Assembly: GCA_012861695.1 (NCBI GenBank)
Contig: JAAOOA010000457.1
Span: 60,001 to 124,000, forward strand
DNA length: 64,000 bases
Reading direction: 5' to 3'
From: Trematomus loennbergii
Taxonomy: Eukaryota > Chordata > Actinopteri > Perciformes > Nototheniidae
Made by a program: the position numbers and the translations under genes
Part shown: piece after piece, positions 53,001 through 57,779 of the stretch
Layout: each line of letters opens with the position of its first letter
Position numbering within the stretch: position 1 is the first letter of the stretch
Notes under the pieces: model-generated
Told to the model about the DNA's origin: nothing
Seen by the model: only the letters and a program-made list of their open reading frames with translations
Databases searched by the model: none

Positions 53001-54007
53001 CAGCTCCGCAAGGACGCGGGAGCTCCACTGATTGTGTCAACCCCCAAAGAGTCATATTTCACAGCAACGATGCTTTTCCGCGGTGGCACGCGGCTCTTTT
53101 AAAGGGTACAGCCTCACAATGGTCAAGGCAAACCGGCGCCATATTACTCCAGGAGGGAAAGGAGAGGTTGTTTTTTATTAAAGTGCCTCTGGATTTAGTC
53201 CTCTCACTGCGCCTGGGGGTGCTGATGTGGAGGGACAGGCGCCAATAAAACCCCATGTGTGCCAATGACAGGGACGGTGCATTTATATATATATATATAT
53301 ATATAAAAAGTCAGCATTCAGATACCTTGCATTGCACTGAGAAAGAAAAAGCCATCACACAAGTTGTCCAAAAAACCAAAGAAAAAGCCACAAGTTGTAC
53401 AAATCACATCAAAATAATTAATAAATATGATGGAAATTGGAATCTTGGACTATAAATGGAAAAATACGAGGCTAAGGACACACTTAACACAAGTCTTAAT
53501 ATATGTTACATTTTAGTAATTGTAAGATAATAAAGCAGATCAGATTTTCTCCAGGTGTTCATCCTGTAAAAGCCAGTTAACATGTGTGCCGGCCTGAATG
53601 GTGGAGCGCGTAATTTACTACTCGGTCAGTGGGGGGAGGGCGGTGTTTTAAGAGATTAATCCACAGCCCCGTCAATATGGCTTTATTCGTGCTGTTTGTG
53701 CATCTTTTGCAAAGGACAAAACATCACGAGGAGAACTGGGGTAAAACTGGCTACATCACCTCGACTAACCTCTCACTGTGTTCATTCAATCCATCCAACC
53801 ATTCAGCCATTCATTGATCCATCACCTACAAAACACTTGACATCGCTAAATAAAACACCTAAATCGCATATTTGATTTAATTACTTGTGACCAAACAGAC
53901 ATTATCCGGACAATTCAGCTCTGCTTACCGTGCACAACAAATTTCAGCCGAGGTGCATTTCCGGCGAAAACCGTGGCAAAAAGCGACAACATAATGAAAT
54001 AATTCAT
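10879..54007 (-). CDS. sema7a: Semaphorin-7A, 14 coding exons (genomic span including introns)
   Basis: GPI-anchored semaphorin. In mammals it acts at the cell surface through beta1 integrins and plexin C1 in axon growth and immune cells (family knowledge). Exons in order: 54007-53929, 47433-47294, 43371-43309, 40114-40019, 39171-39066, 34805-34698, 33720-33581, 32678-32500, 28325-28217, 27980-27770, 14831-14717, 13682-13511, 12572-12518, 11225-10879. All have GT/AG borders. The sum is 1,920 nt, 639 residues, against 666 in human. Residues 1-15 are a signal peptide, about 27-449 the sema domain, about 450-525 PSI, about 530-610 Ig-like, and the end a hydrophobic GPI signal. SEMA7A rather than another class is shown by the Ig strand HATYRW, the C-terminal hydrophobic tail ending in LH, and the lack of a transmembrane or cytoplasmic part. 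Phases close from exon 1 to mid exon 11; see findings for the conflict after that. Confidence 0.93.
11411..11490 (+). mobile_element. 80-bp internal fragment of the TTAA MITE
   Basis: Begins AGTGTCAGAAAACACAACCC and ends at CTGATAAAAA. It matches the interior (about bases 85-165) of the complete MITE copies and lies just before the flank sequence that is duplicated at 49722. Confidence 0.85.
11488..11731 (+). repeat. Duplicated flank, copy 1 (partner 49722-49964)
   Basis: About 244 bp starting AATGTCATATTCTGGATGTA and ending AGAGAGTCACTTAA, nearly identical to 49722-49964. In both places it runs straight into a TTAA MITE, so flank and MITE were copied together or both belong to a larger repeat. 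Lies in sema7a intron 13. Confidence 0.9.
11732..12220. mobile_element. TTAA MITE family 1, copy A (489 bp)
   Basis: Terminal inverted repeats AGGGGACCTATCATGC and GCATGATAGGTCCACT, each bordered by TTAA. Interior includes GACGTCAGGACGGTGGCGCT and CCACCAATCAGGAGGAGACA. Near-identical copies are at 25491, 29259, 35487 and 49965, indicating recent activity. It has no transposase; open frames of 65-100 codons recurring in the copies are shared repeat sequence, not genes. Confidence 0.9.
12518..12572 (-). CDS. sema7a: sema7a exon 13: short PSI-Ig linker exon, phase uncertain
   Basis: 55 nt between acceptor TTTTCCAACAG and donor GTGAGCCC. One of its three open frames gives TLIQNLDQSNSSVCGKLL, which lines up with the human VLQSINPAEPHKEC linker and its Cys, so I take that frame as the real one. 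It needs phase 2 from exon 12 (phase 1 is seen) and leaves phase 0, whereas the main acceptor of exon 14 needs phase 1. A secondary AG (GAAG before CAGCGT) in exon 14 would close the 13/14 junction. Confidence 0.6.
12660..12810. promoter_or_regulatory. Candidate conserved non-coding element in sema7a intron 12
   Basis: Non-repetitive stretch with GCTAATTACAGC, ACATTAATTAAAG and a SOX-like ACAAAGG within 130 bp, just upstream (gene sense) of exon 13. Inference from motif content only. Confidence 0.2.
13511..13682 (-). CDS. sema7a: sema7a exon 12: PSI domain
   Basis: 172 nt. Reads GHMYVGTAMEVQRLPLADC then the PSI core with TCRDCILSRDPYCGWDRARR and RC. CxxC...SRDPYCGWD is the diagnostic plexin-semaphorin-integrin motif; the Cys spacing is intact in this frame. 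Acceptor CTCCTTAG; donor GTGAGAGG after ...NITL plus one base. The frame after the donor stays open for about 20 codons, which is read-through of the intron. Confidence 0.93.
13683..14716. other. sema7a intron 11, with LINE 3' tail at about 14105-14195
   Basis: Plus-strand sequence ending GGCAATAAACCTGTTTCTGATTTCTGATTCTGA looks like a LINE 3' tail; only the tail is recognised. The same tail type is reversed at 56344-56410. The rest of the intron shows nothing. Confidence 0.4.
14717..14831 (-). CDS. sema7a: sema7a exon 11: end of sema domain, with apparent one-base frame break
   Basis: 115 nt after a 12.9-kb intron. The first part reads E-QGKVLKVLHTSGG in the expected phase. The recognisable continuation, FIISQYSLFHNEGPILKMAI then DSQK, is one base out of frame, and the switch lies at a run of six G on the coding strand (plus-strand C at 14791-14796). 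That second frame ends in phase 0 and joins PSI exon 12 correctly. One more G in the run would reconcile both halves. Donor GTATGAGG, acceptor TTTCCACAG. Confidence 0.85.
15761..17100. mobile_element. TTAA MITE family 2, swollen by an internal minisatellite (1,340 bp)
   Basis: Ends AGAGGACCTATTATGC and GTATAATAGGGGACCT, each bordered by TTAA (15757-15760, 17101-17104). The subterminal CATGTCTTTTCTACATCAAC matches in layout the CGTCTTTTATACATGAATAT of family 1, and ATGATCTGTTTGGTGTTTCA near the right side matches the same place in family 1, so the two families are related. The 37-bp array fills two thirds of the element. Confidence 0.85.
15789..16668 (+). repeat. 37-bp minisatellite, 24 units
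   Basis: Unit contains CTACATCAACATGTGTCCCC followed by TCTTCTTCATGTCTCTT; I counted 24 copies of the ACATGTGTCCC core. Left units are shorter and more varied, central and right units almost identical. Because 37 is not divisible by three and no register has a stop, all three plus frames are open for about 300 codons; these are not genes. Confidence 0.95.
17270..17332 (+). mobile_element. LINE 3' tail (family B)
   Basis: CAACTTGGGATCAATAAAGT followed by ACTTCTTATCTTGTCTTATT. The reverse-orientation counterpart is at 60668-60730. Only the tail is recognised. Confidence 0.55.
17971..18372. mobile_element. Non-autonomous hAT element with 8-bp target duplication
   Basis: Left end CAGGGGTGTCAAACTCAA, right end TTGTGTTTGAGAGCCCTG. 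Flanks CCGCAGAG and CCCCAGAG match at 7 of 8 positions. Interior GGGCCACATTCGC and GGCCGGATTTGGCCCCCGGG is typical of this widespread vertebrate hAT class. Confidence 0.85.
18600..18796. mobile_element. SINE- or MITE-like interspersed repeat, class not assigned
   Basis: Contains TTATCCAAAGCGACTTACAT, AAGTGTCTTGCCCAGGGACA and GGGGTTTGAACCTGTGACCT (B-box-like), ending CCACTGCGCCACA. A shorter copy is nested at 37246-37372 and a fragment lies at about 45766-45812. The GTTTGAACC core suggests tRNA ancestry, but no cloverleaf could be drawn. Confidence 0.6.
20290..21985 (+). repeat. Diverged tandem triplication, about 530-bp period
   Basis: Three successive copies starting near 20290, 20818 and 21339. 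Shared landmarks: ACTGGAGCAAAGGT, GCAGCTCTTTAGGGTC, TAGATCTTGCAATGTGTCC, ACCATGGGCCAAGGCATCA, GAATTGTATTCTGAGC, CCTGGTGATAGGG and ACCAGGTCTAC. Copy 3 is the most diverged. No coding sense; lies in sema7a intron 10. Confidence 0.85.
22834..23737 (+). repeat. 40-bp minisatellite, about 22 units
   Basis: Unit GGGAACAGCAGAAGAAGACA plus AACAGGAAGTAAACACTAAA, with 39-bp variants and two alternating subtypes (AAAGACGG and ACAAACAGG) in part of the array, a sign of higher-order two-unit expansion. Open frames on both strands are by-products. Confidence 0.95.
24634..24710 (+). repeat. (GT)n microsatellite with one GA interruption
   Basis: About 38 GT units, interrupted once by GA near 24665. Confidence 0.97.
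24960..25040 (+). mobile_element. LINE 3' tail (family C)
   Basis: CCAATTGCACCTCGGGACAA followed by ATAAATAGAAAGTGAACTTTGAA. It resembles the promoter-distal end of a fish LINE, and the stretch at 25055-25145 could be further remnant. Confidence 0.4.
25491..25977. mobile_element. TTAA MITE family 1, copy B (487 bp)
   Basis: Same ends and interior as the copy at 11732, TTAA at 25487-25490 and 25978-25981. Lies in intron 10. The 196-codon open frame starting at 25055 simply runs from unique sequence into this copy. Confidence 0.92.
27259..27399. mobile_element. 141-bp hAT MITE with perfect 8-bp target duplication
   Basis: Perfect inverted repeats TAGGGATGCCAG and CTGGCATCCCTA, flanked on both sides by GTTAAAAC (27251-27258, 27400-27407). 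Interior is palindrome-rich AT sequence (CGAATATT/AATATTCG). Lies 130 bp outside any sema7a splice signal, in intron 10. Confidence 0.92.
27770..27980 (-). CDS. sema7a: sema7a exon 10: sema domain
   Basis: 211 nt, the largest sema-domain exon. It begins with Cys, then VRKNSTTGGHNDIKNLGVIR, the HPEIEDVI/QPVG segment, and ADIVMAVNDEHYSVLYIGT. The motif YSVLYIGT is the sema blade-7 strand (human FHVLYLTTDRGT). Acceptor CTCCCCCCTCAG; donor GTGTGTGTG inside a short CA-rich tract. Ends in phase 1. Confidence 0.95.
28217..28325 (-). CDS. sema7a: sema7a exon 9: sema domain
   Basis: 109 nt. Completes the Trp codon, then GRTVICAYSIEDIDVAFSTS and LKGYSSAF...RPGM. This matches the AVC-VYSLGDIDKVF ... 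LKGY ... PRPGKC stretch of human SEMA7A. Acceptor CTTTGTTCAG, donor GTAAGAAAA, ends in phase 0. Confidence 0.95.
29259..29743. mobile_element. TTAA MITE family 1, copy C (485 bp)
   Basis: Same family, with one G missing in the left inverted repeat (AGGGACC). TTAA at 29255-29258 and 29744-29747. Lies in intron 8. Confidence 0.92.
30130..32499. other. sema7a intron 8, mostly unassigned
   Basis: Contains G-run at 30191-30200, a TA-rich tract near 30505-30530, and at 31330 the start of a hAT-like sequence (CAGGGGTTCCCAAAGTTTTA) whose other end I could not find. Otherwise unique AT-rich sequence with no open frame worth calling. Confidence 0.45.
32500..32678 (-). CDS. sema7a: sema7a exon 8: sema domain
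   Basis: 179 nt. Starts VDEGG (human GDQGG), then ALLENSWTTFMKARMMC (semaphorin W-T-[TS]-F-[LM]-K-A-[RM]-x-x-C motif), a long NLKQAVVL strand and VLYGLFSNA, finishing with two bases of the conserved Trp codon (human FSNPWN). Donor GTGAGCAGG; acceptor GTTTGTTTCCAG. Confidence 0.95.
32679..33580. other. sema7a intron 7, no feature seen
   Basis: About 900 bp of unique AT-rich sequence. Confidence 0.5.
33581..33720 (-). CDS. sema7a: sema7a exon 7: sema domain
   Basis: 140 nt. Contains NPQFAGAAVIPSTMKYKEEI then YFFFSELN and the hallmark C-terminal half ARIGRIC. The pattern P-x-F ... Y-F-F-F ... R-[IV]-[AG]-R-[ILV]-C is a core semaphorin signature. The exon ends in phase 0 at ...CT, exactly where mammalian SEMA7A has Cys-Arg-Gly-Asp. 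Donor GTAAAAAT is weak. Confidence 0.95.
33976..34585. mobile_element. Inverted-repeat element built of alternating GATATC and ACTAGT palindromes
   Basis: Outer arms TATGGCAAGCCGATTTAGC and the complement GCAAAATCAGCTTGGCATA, continuing into TTCTGGAGGATAT on the left and ATATCCTCCAGAA on the right. Between them GATATC occurs about 7 times and ACTAGT about 9 times at spacings of roughly 20-45 bp, separated by AAATTC/GAATT-type spacers. No coding. It sits in intron 6 between exons 7 and 6 of sema7a, only about 110 bp from exon 6. Confidence 0.8.
34634..34691 (+). repeat. (TCC)n tract next to the exon 6 donor
   Basis: About 19 TCC units on plus, thus (GGA)n on the transcribed sense. It begins 6 bases after the exon 6 splice donor. 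On the other side of the exon, 34806-34840 is an almost pure GAGAG purine run, a long pyrimidine tract in transcript sense. Confidence 0.95.
34698..34805 (-). CDS. sema7a: sema7a exon 6: sema domain
   Basis: 108 nt, phase 1 to phase 1. Starts D-GSLYSAMSS, includes SIRRTFGSQKLLKTENIWLL (compare IPRFRRIRGESELYTSDTVM in human). The acceptor lies behind an unusually long pure pyrimidine tract and the donor GTGAGTAGG runs straight into a (GGA)n tract; see the purine-tract entry. Confidence 0.93.
35487..35965. mobile_element. TTAA MITE family 1, copy D (479 bp)
   Basis: Same family; carries small insertions near 35672 and 35690 and an about 15-bp deletion near 35820 relative to the others. TTAA at 35483-35486 and 35966-35969. 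Lies in intron 5. Confidence 0.92.
36482..36550 (-). mobile_element. LINE 3' tail (family D), reverse orientation
   Basis: AGTCAAAGTCAACTTTATTG followed by TCAATCTTTCAGC reads on the minus strand as a LINE 3' end with a short repeated tail (TTGACTTTGACT). Only about 70 bp recognised. Confidence 0.5.
36953..37562. mobile_element. hAT element (610 bp) with target duplication and a nested repeat
   Basis: Left CAGGGTGTCCAAAAGACGG, right AAAGTTTGGACACCCCTG. Flanks CTCTAAGA and ATCTAAGA match at 7 of 8. Inside, 37246-37372 is a shortened copy of the repeat seen at 18600, so the hAT element was invaded after or before insertion here. Confidence 0.87.
38005..38043 (+). repeat. (GT)n followed by (GTGC)n microsatellite
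   Basis: TGTG repeats passing into GTGCGTGC repeats. Confidence 0.95.
39066..39171 (-). CDS. sema7a: sema7a exon 5: sema domain
   Basis: 106 nt. Begins VNETVLTDVQGNGQIASASD and runs through SPPYPSQKSISFPA, equivalent to the human VNGTVVPLGEMRGYAPFSP region. An N-glycosylation sequon (NET) starts at the second residue of the exon. Acceptor TCTCCGACAG, donor GTAACAAAC, ends in phase 1. Confidence 0.93.
39258..39674. mobile_element. hAT MITE (417 bp) with perfect 8-bp target duplication
   Basis: Ends TAGGGGTGGGGGAATAATCG and GATTCCCAGCCCTA, flanked by GTATGCAG on both sides (39250-39257, 39675-39682). Interior rich in ATCGATA/TATCGTATCG motifs. Lies in intron 4, about 90 bp from exon 5. Confidence 0.9.
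40019..40114 (-). CDS. sema7a: sema7a exon 4: sema domain
   Basis: 96 nt, 32 codons, phase 0 both ends. It carries LECDNFITVIQKVNDTMIIC followed by GTNAGSPRCW, the classical semaphorin pattern C-x-N-[FY]-I ... C-G-T-N-A ... P-x-C. Donor GTAAGTGT, acceptor CTCTCACAG. Confidence 0.95.
40887..41350 (-). mobile_element. 5'-truncated LINE (CR1/L2-like, family A), reverse orientation
   Basis: Minus-strand frame 41340-41092 reads MNGLGPKYMSDLLLNYEPSR, then LSVPRVRT, AAFSYYAPNIWNKLPE and FKSRLKTFLF, the conserved C-terminal segment of CR1/L2-type reverse transcriptases. The 3' UTR follows and ends with five GGCAA units (TTGCC on the element strand) at 40887-40911. It is the same family as the copy at 236-664. 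Only the last about 80 codons remain. Confidence 0.8.
41354..41420. repeat. Fragment shared with 44168-44230
   Basis: TTTAATGTTCAAAAAGCTCT then TTATTTTTCTCAAACTG, matching CTTTAATGTTCAAAAGGCTC at 44162. It marks an additional interspersed repeat in the gene, class unknown. Confidence 0.6.
41975..42330 (-). mobile_element. LINE 3' region (family E), reverse orientation, with hairpin
   Basis: Begins with a short (GATTT)n tail at 41979-42000 and contains the hairpin GGGGTGGGAAGAAG ... TCCCACCCC at 42151-42189. The tail-plus-hairpin arrangement suggests a LINE or SINE 3' UTR on the minus strand. No coding part. Confidence 0.4.
42340..43180. other. sema7a intron 3, unique sequence
   Basis: No repeat signature. 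A stretch at 42650-42740 with TAATTGCAATCATGAAAATTAG and ATTATTAATTATTG could be regulatory, but nothing firm can be said. Confidence 0.35.
43202..43256 (+). repeat. (GAT)n microsatellite, interrupted
   Basis: Runs of GATGAT interrupted by GGGGATGAAA, about 50 bp downstream (gene sense) of the exon 3 donor. Confidence 0.9.
43309..43371 (-). CDS. sema7a: sema7a exon 3: 21-codon micro-exon of sema domain
   Basis: 63 nt, 21 codons, phase 0 at both ends, acceptor TTCCTCCCACAG and donor GTAGCAAC. It encodes IPAASDQTAIDTCKAKAAPL plus E, filling the gap between exon 2 and the DNFITVI motif of exon 4 and supplying the Cys of the human segment around SCLDKRDC. It is short and has a (GAT)n tract just downstream in the intron, so it is easily missed by gene prediction. 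Confidence 0.88.
43605..44146 (+). repeat. 57-bp minisatellite, about 9.5 units
   Basis: Unit TATATCAGTATGTAGTGTCT, CTACTTTAAAGAGTCCTCTC, CTGCTGATGTTCAGGTG. Copies differ by one or two bases. The unit is 19 codons long, so one frame on each strand stays open for over 200 codons with a perfect 19-residue repeat; there is no other coding evidence. Lies in intron 2. Confidence 0.95.
44147..44470. mobile_element. Non-coding interspersed repeat carrying CCAAT-like boxes
   Basis: Follows the 57-bp array directly. Contains CTCTGATTGGTTAGCTGGCC, TGTGATTGGTCAACCGC, CCCGCCCCTTATCC and AGCCAATAGAAGCG. Part of its left end recurs at 41354. Such paired ATTGG boxes are common in fish MITE interiors (compare CCACCAATCAGG in the TTAA MITE); ends not found. 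Confidence 0.5.
44471..46030. other. sema7a intron 2, unique sequence
   Basis: Nothing recognised apart from the telomere-like CCTAACCCTAACCCTA at 45529 and a fragment of the 18600-type repeat at 45766-45812. Confidence 0.45.
46040..47235 (+). repeat. Diverged tandem duplications in intron 2
   Basis: AAGCCAGATGTCAGTGGGTT near 46521 recurs near 47070; GTGGCAGCAGAGTGGTTCTC near 46879 recurs near 47184 with about 90 bp of near identity around it; TAACTATTTTAGCTACTAGC near 46409 recurs near 46737; GGGAAAGGGA-type blocks recur at about 46184, 46561 and 47111. The layout fits two or three old copies of a 300-550 bp unit. Confidence 0.75.
47294..47433 (-). CDS. sema7a: sema7a exon 2: start of sema domain
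   Basis: 140 nt between acceptor TTGATCCACAG and donor GTACACTC. It reads PSRFHFNKPENYISMYHQEG and then a stretch with YVGGQAMVYVLTF, the first blade of the semaphorin beta-propeller (compare VWVGGRGKVYLFDF in the human protein). It completes the split codon of exon 1 as Glu and ends in phase 0. Confidence 0.92.
47434..49500. other. sema7a intron 1, 5'-distal part, no feature seen
   Basis: Unique AT-rich sequence. A 136-codon plus frame at 48105-48515 has no recognised domain and ordinary intronic composition. Confidence 0.45.
49722..49964 (+). repeat. Duplicated flank, copy 2 (partner 11488-11731)
   Basis: Same about 243 bp as in intron 13, with a few single-base changes and one missing base, again ending at the TTAA MITE. 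Confidence 0.9.
49965..50875. mobile_element. TTAA MITE family 1, long variant copy E (911 bp)
   Basis: Both ends match the family (left CCTATTATGC, right TATGATAGGTTTCCTT), but from about 50275 to 50750 the interior is about 475 bp of sequence absent from the short copies (includes TTTCAGTTTCAGTTTCTTTC). Either the long form is ancestral and the short ones are deletion derivatives, or copy E received an insertion. Lies in intron 1. Confidence 0.85.
50938..50958 (+). repeat. (GTT)n microsatellite
   Basis: Six to seven GTT units. Confidence 0.9.
51465..52545 (+). repeat. Diverged tandem triplication in intron 1
   Basis: Copies at about 51465-51645, 51845-52025 and 52358-52540 share GTTCCTTGAAGCTATGTGCT, ATGCAAAGTGGGGACC, CACCTTGTGAGGACCTC, GCTGTCCACGGTGCTGA and CTGCAGATTATTG. 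A second module, CACTTATTGTAAT then CTTTGGACAAATGTGTCTGC, stands after copies 1 and 2. Non-coding. Confidence 0.85.
52953..53249 (+). CDS. Candidate antisense terminal exon (weak)
   Basis: On the plus strand, opposite sema7a intron 1, a strong acceptor (CCCTCTCTTTCCAG, ending 52952) is followed by sequence open in two frames: one for 49 codons to TAA at 53100-53102 (VLDSSAAVKQLLCPALQL...), the other for about 98 codons to a TAA at 53246-53248. That second stop lies inside AATAAA at 53244-53249. The GC content is higher than around it. I recognise no domain in either frame and found no upstream exon. It could be a non-coding transcript or chance. Confidence 0.2.
53285..53305 (+). repeat. (TA)n microsatellite
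   Basis: About ten TA units within intron 1. Confidence 0.9.
53929..54007 (-). CDS. sema7a: sema7a exon 1: start codon and signal peptide
   Basis: 79 coding nt. ATG at 54005-54007 has A at -3 (AAG before ATG). It opens a short hydrophobic leader (MNYFIMLSLFATVFA, probable cleavage before GNAPR). The frame is open for 74 more codons upstream to an ATG at 54229, but that part is Gly/Arg-rich and not signal-like, so the inner ATG is chosen. The exon ends CACG before donor GTAAGCAG, leaving phase 1. Confidence 0.85.
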
Positions 54008-54290
54008 CTTTCTTGAAGCTCCTCCGTGCAGCTGGTTTGTAAAAAAGAGTACAACCGTGCGAAACCCTCTACAAAATCCTCCTTCTTTCCTTGCAACCGC
54101 CTGGTTTGTGCCTCTTCGATCTGCTGGTCCCAGATCTGTGCCACCGCCTCCCGGTCCTTGCCTGTCTGTTTGCTTTGCCGGCACTTCAGTTTGGAGAAGT
54201 CGGGGTATCAGGCTCCACCTCGGAAACAAAAGGCAGAGGGGGAGTGTAGCAGAGACGCGATGATGAAAAGTGGAATTGCAAAATAAAAAA
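54008..54290 (-). promoter_or_regulatory. sema7a: Likely 5' UTR and proximal promoter side of sema7a
   Basis: Sequence directly upstream of the sema7a ATG. It is more GC-rich than the surrounding DNA between about 54010 and 54250. I see no TATA box placed with confidence and cannot fix the transcription start. An upstream non-coding exon cannot be excluded. Confidence 0.35.
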
Positions 54291-55240
54291 TAAACACATA
54301 AAATGTGGTTTACAATTACAGGCGTGTAGGATTACGCACTGTACCTGTTGCTGATAGTCAAATGTTATTTACACTTGTATTTTTTTGCATCAAACTGTCA
54401 CCGTTTACACAATGTAGACCACATTCTCATCGAAGCAGGTTCAAGCTTATTTAACATGTAGCCTATAAAAGTCTTACTTTTCTAATGCAACTGGAATCAG
54501 TCCAAAAATGTACAATCAACATCCTTATGCATAAACCCAATGACTCCATTTTCTGATTTCACAATCATTTTGACATTCAATATGAGCCTCAAGGCCATTT
54601 TGCATTTGCACACAAGCATCACACCAACATCCAATAATTATATTGCTAAAGCCCTTGCTTCTACTGTAATGTCTAATCAATTTGTGTCAATAGTGCCTGA
54701 GTGCCTGGATGGGAATGATTCAGCACTTTGGCCCTGCTGCGTTTGCATTTGTGAAGATAATCGACTCAAATTTGAGATTTTTTTTTATCACTTTTACAAA
54801 TGGAAGCATCTGTTTAGTTGCTTCCACTAAAAAGGCATTCAGGGGAGATTGCTTTCTTTGTGTTAGGCAGCATCTAAAGCCTCATCTGGGTTTCTATGAG
54901 AGATGTATCAGCAGTGAGCTTCTTGGAAAAATCTGCATGAGGCTATTTGGAAAAAGGAAAGAGTCATTCCTGTACTTCAAAAAGTCAGATGCATCCTTGA
55001 GGGAAACAAGGCTTTAAAAACCAGCCCACTATGGGGGCAATTTAGCCTTTTCAATATACTTCAAACACCTTAATCGTCCCTTAATGTTACCCCTTAGAAA
55101 AACACCTTCCAGTTCAGTCAGGGATGTAGCCTACATACTTACTTAGAAAGTCAAGAGCATACTCAAAGTTGTTCAACTTAAAACTTACATCACACTCGTA
55201 CCTCAATAATATAAAAGCTTTAACCCTTTAATGGACAATC
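54291..55240. other. Upstream flank of sema7a, no feature seen
   Basis: AT-rich; open frames at 54540-54830 and 54709-55017 have no recognised domain. Confidence 0.45.
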
Positions 55241-55284
55241 ACATATAGATATTTTGGAAAATAAATGGATTGCTATATTCTATA

Positions 55285-55460
55285 TCACACCCATATAACA
55301 CATGCATACACACCATTATCACACCCATATTACTCCATTATTACACAAATATAACACCCAGGTGACACCCATGTAAAACCAATGTAACGCCATTATTACA
55401 CCGTATTTACACTCTTATAACACCCATTATACACAATATTACACCCGTGTTACACATGGA
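55285..55460 (+). repeat. Degenerate ACACCCATAT-type tandem repeat
   Basis: About 13-15 loose units of an 11-16 bp motif (ATAACACCCAT, ATTACACC, GTAACGCC). Heavily decayed. Confidence 0.7.
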
Positions 55461-56343
55461 CCCAGCCTGTCAAATGACTGTTTCCCCCTAGATACAGAAA
55501 CCTCTTGAGGGTTAAAAGAAGATTATAATGCATTGTTAATACCACACAATACACTACAATATCAAATCAAGTGTGTTTAAGTTGCAAATGGAACTGCTTT
55601 GATGCAAGAAAGATGTCAAAGGCAAATATGAAGACATGATACATTACAGACATTTAACATATTATCACCATCTCTCAAGACAAATATGTTCAAGACCCTT
55701 CAGTGTTCATTTGACCCTGGATTTAACTTTTTATTAATTCATAGGATTGACTGGTGCACAAAAGAGTGCTTCAGTTTAACCTTATTAAACCACGGGACCT
55801 TGTTTCTCTCAATGTGTTTAGTTTCACCGTAGATGTGTGATACATTAGCTGTGTTTTTAGACCCTCTTCTTCTCTTACATCATCAGTGTAATCAACCTGA
55901 ATTGCTACTAAGCCTCGCTGTGTTTACTCTCTCAGTCTGTTGCACATATGACCAGTGATGTCATTTGAAATCATGCAGTCTGAGTTATACTGTAGGTGGG
56001 AGTATCTAAACCACAAGATGGCAGCAAGAGCAAGATTTGAGATCCTTGTTTCATCGCTCTCAGCTAATGATTGTTCTTCATTAATCATAACAACAGCAGT
56101 GCTCTGTCTCCTTGAGCAGAATACTGCACCGATTAGATGTCCTTGGTGAAAGGTTTTATGGTAAAATTAGCTGCTGTGCTATTTTCCTTTGAGGTTACAT
56201 TTCAGCAGAACGAGAGGAAGATCACTGAATGCAATACTATGTTCACATTGCAGTAAGTGTTCATATTCTGTGTTTCTTTTTATCGTAATGACTGAAGGCA
56301 AACATCTCTTTTCCAAATGTTTTTTAATTTGATTTGATTGACA

Positions 56344-56410
56344 TCAGAATCAGAATAAGAATTATTGCCAGGTACATTTACACATGAAAGGAATTTGCTT
56401 TGGTGTATTG
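56344..56410 (-). mobile_element. LINE 3' tail, reverse orientation
   Basis: CAGAATCAGAATAAGAATTA followed by TTGCCAGGTACATTTACACATG. It is the reverse of the tail type at 14105-14195 (TTGGCAATAAACC...TGATTCTGA). Confidence 0.5.
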
Positions 56411-56579
56411 TGATGCAAACATAAACGATATAAGAAATAAGTTGTAAGACTAGGTCAAAGATTAAACGATAATAAAAAGAAAATAATTTTAAGAAACTAT
56501 TTAGCCTTTAAAAAAGAAAAAAGACAAGTATTCACACCAAATTAAAATGTAATTATACTGTACAAATTGACAGAAAACA

Positions 56580-57775
56580 ATATGTCCGTCTCAGCACCCA
56601 CCGGTCAAGCTGCTCCACTGTCTCACATGGTGTTCCTCAGGGGTCAGTATTGGGTCCACTCCTGTTTATCATCTACCTACTCCCCCTTGGCACTATCCTC
56701 CGTCATCACAATGTCCATTTCCACTGTTACGCCGATGATACACAGGTCTACATTTCCAGCAAACCCAACACTGCCCTCCCCCCAACCTCTCTCACCAACT
56801 GCCTCCAGGACATCAGGAACTGGATGAGCAGGAACTTCCTAAAGCTCAACGGCAGCAAAACCGAAGCCCTGCTGGTTGGCACCAAAACCACCCTCTCCAA
56901 AACCTCATCCTCCCCTGCCTCCAACCTCATCATTGATGGCTACTCCATCCCCTTCTCTGGCCAAGTTAAGAGCCTTGGTGTCATCCTGGACAGCTCCCTC
57001 TCATTTTCACCTCACATAAATAACATCACCCGGACTGCCTTCTTCCACATACGCAACATCTCCAGACTCCGCCCATCCCTTTCTCAATCAAACACTGAAA
57101 TCCTGGTCAATGCCTTTGTCACCTCCCGCATCGACTACTGTAACGCCATCCTCTCAGGCATCCCCACCAAGCTCATCAACAAACTACAAATCATACAGAA
57201 CTCTGCAGCCCGGATCATCACCGGCACCAAGGCCTCAGAACACATCACCCCCATCCTCATCCAACTCCACTGGCTCCCCGTTCAATCACGCATCAACTTC
57301 AAAAACCTACTGCTCACTTACAAAGCCCTACATAACCTGGCCCCCCCCTATCTGGCTGACCTTCTTCAGGAGTACACCCCCTCTCGCTCCCTCCGCTCCT
57401 CCTCTGCTGGTCTGCTAACCGTCCCCACCCCACGCCTCGTCACCATGGGTGCTCGGGCTTTTAGCTGCACTGCTCCCAGACTCTGGAACTCCCTCCGACC
57501 GACAGTCAGACACAATCACCATATTCAAATCCCAATTAAAAACCCACCTGTTCAAATCTGCCTACTCACTGTAGTCCTCCCTATTATATGTTTCATTTGT
57601 GTCCACTTGACTGTCTCCTCCATGATTTCCTGTTTGTGTTTTTATCATGTTTTGTTGCCTATTAGCGTTTTATTTTTTTTATTTTTTTAACAAATTGTAC
57701 GGTGTCCTTGGGTGTCATGAAAGGCGCCTAAAAATAAAATGTATTATTATTATTATTATTATTACAAAAGAATCT
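56580..57775 (+). mobile_element. 5'-truncated CR1/L2-like LINE with reverse transcriptase C-terminal half
   Basis: The frame is open from about 56581 to 57690 and contains [28 protein letters not shown] (the catalytic [FY]-A-D-D box), [27 protein letters not shown] and the C-terminal [20 protein letters not shown] and APRLWNSL motifs. The N-terminal half of the enzyme and the endonuclease are missing. Near 57513 a one-base shift moves the natural C-terminus ([16 protein letters not shown]) to another frame, so the copy is dead. The 3' end CTAAAAATAAAATGTATTAT leads into (TTA)n at 57743-57764. Confidence 0.9.
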
Positions 57776-57779
57776 CAAA

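Noticed and set aside
53915..54229. Longer sema7a N-terminus from the ATG at 54229
   Set aside because: The extra 74 residues are Gly/Arg-rich and would bury the signal peptide; the inner ATG has a good context and a normal leader.
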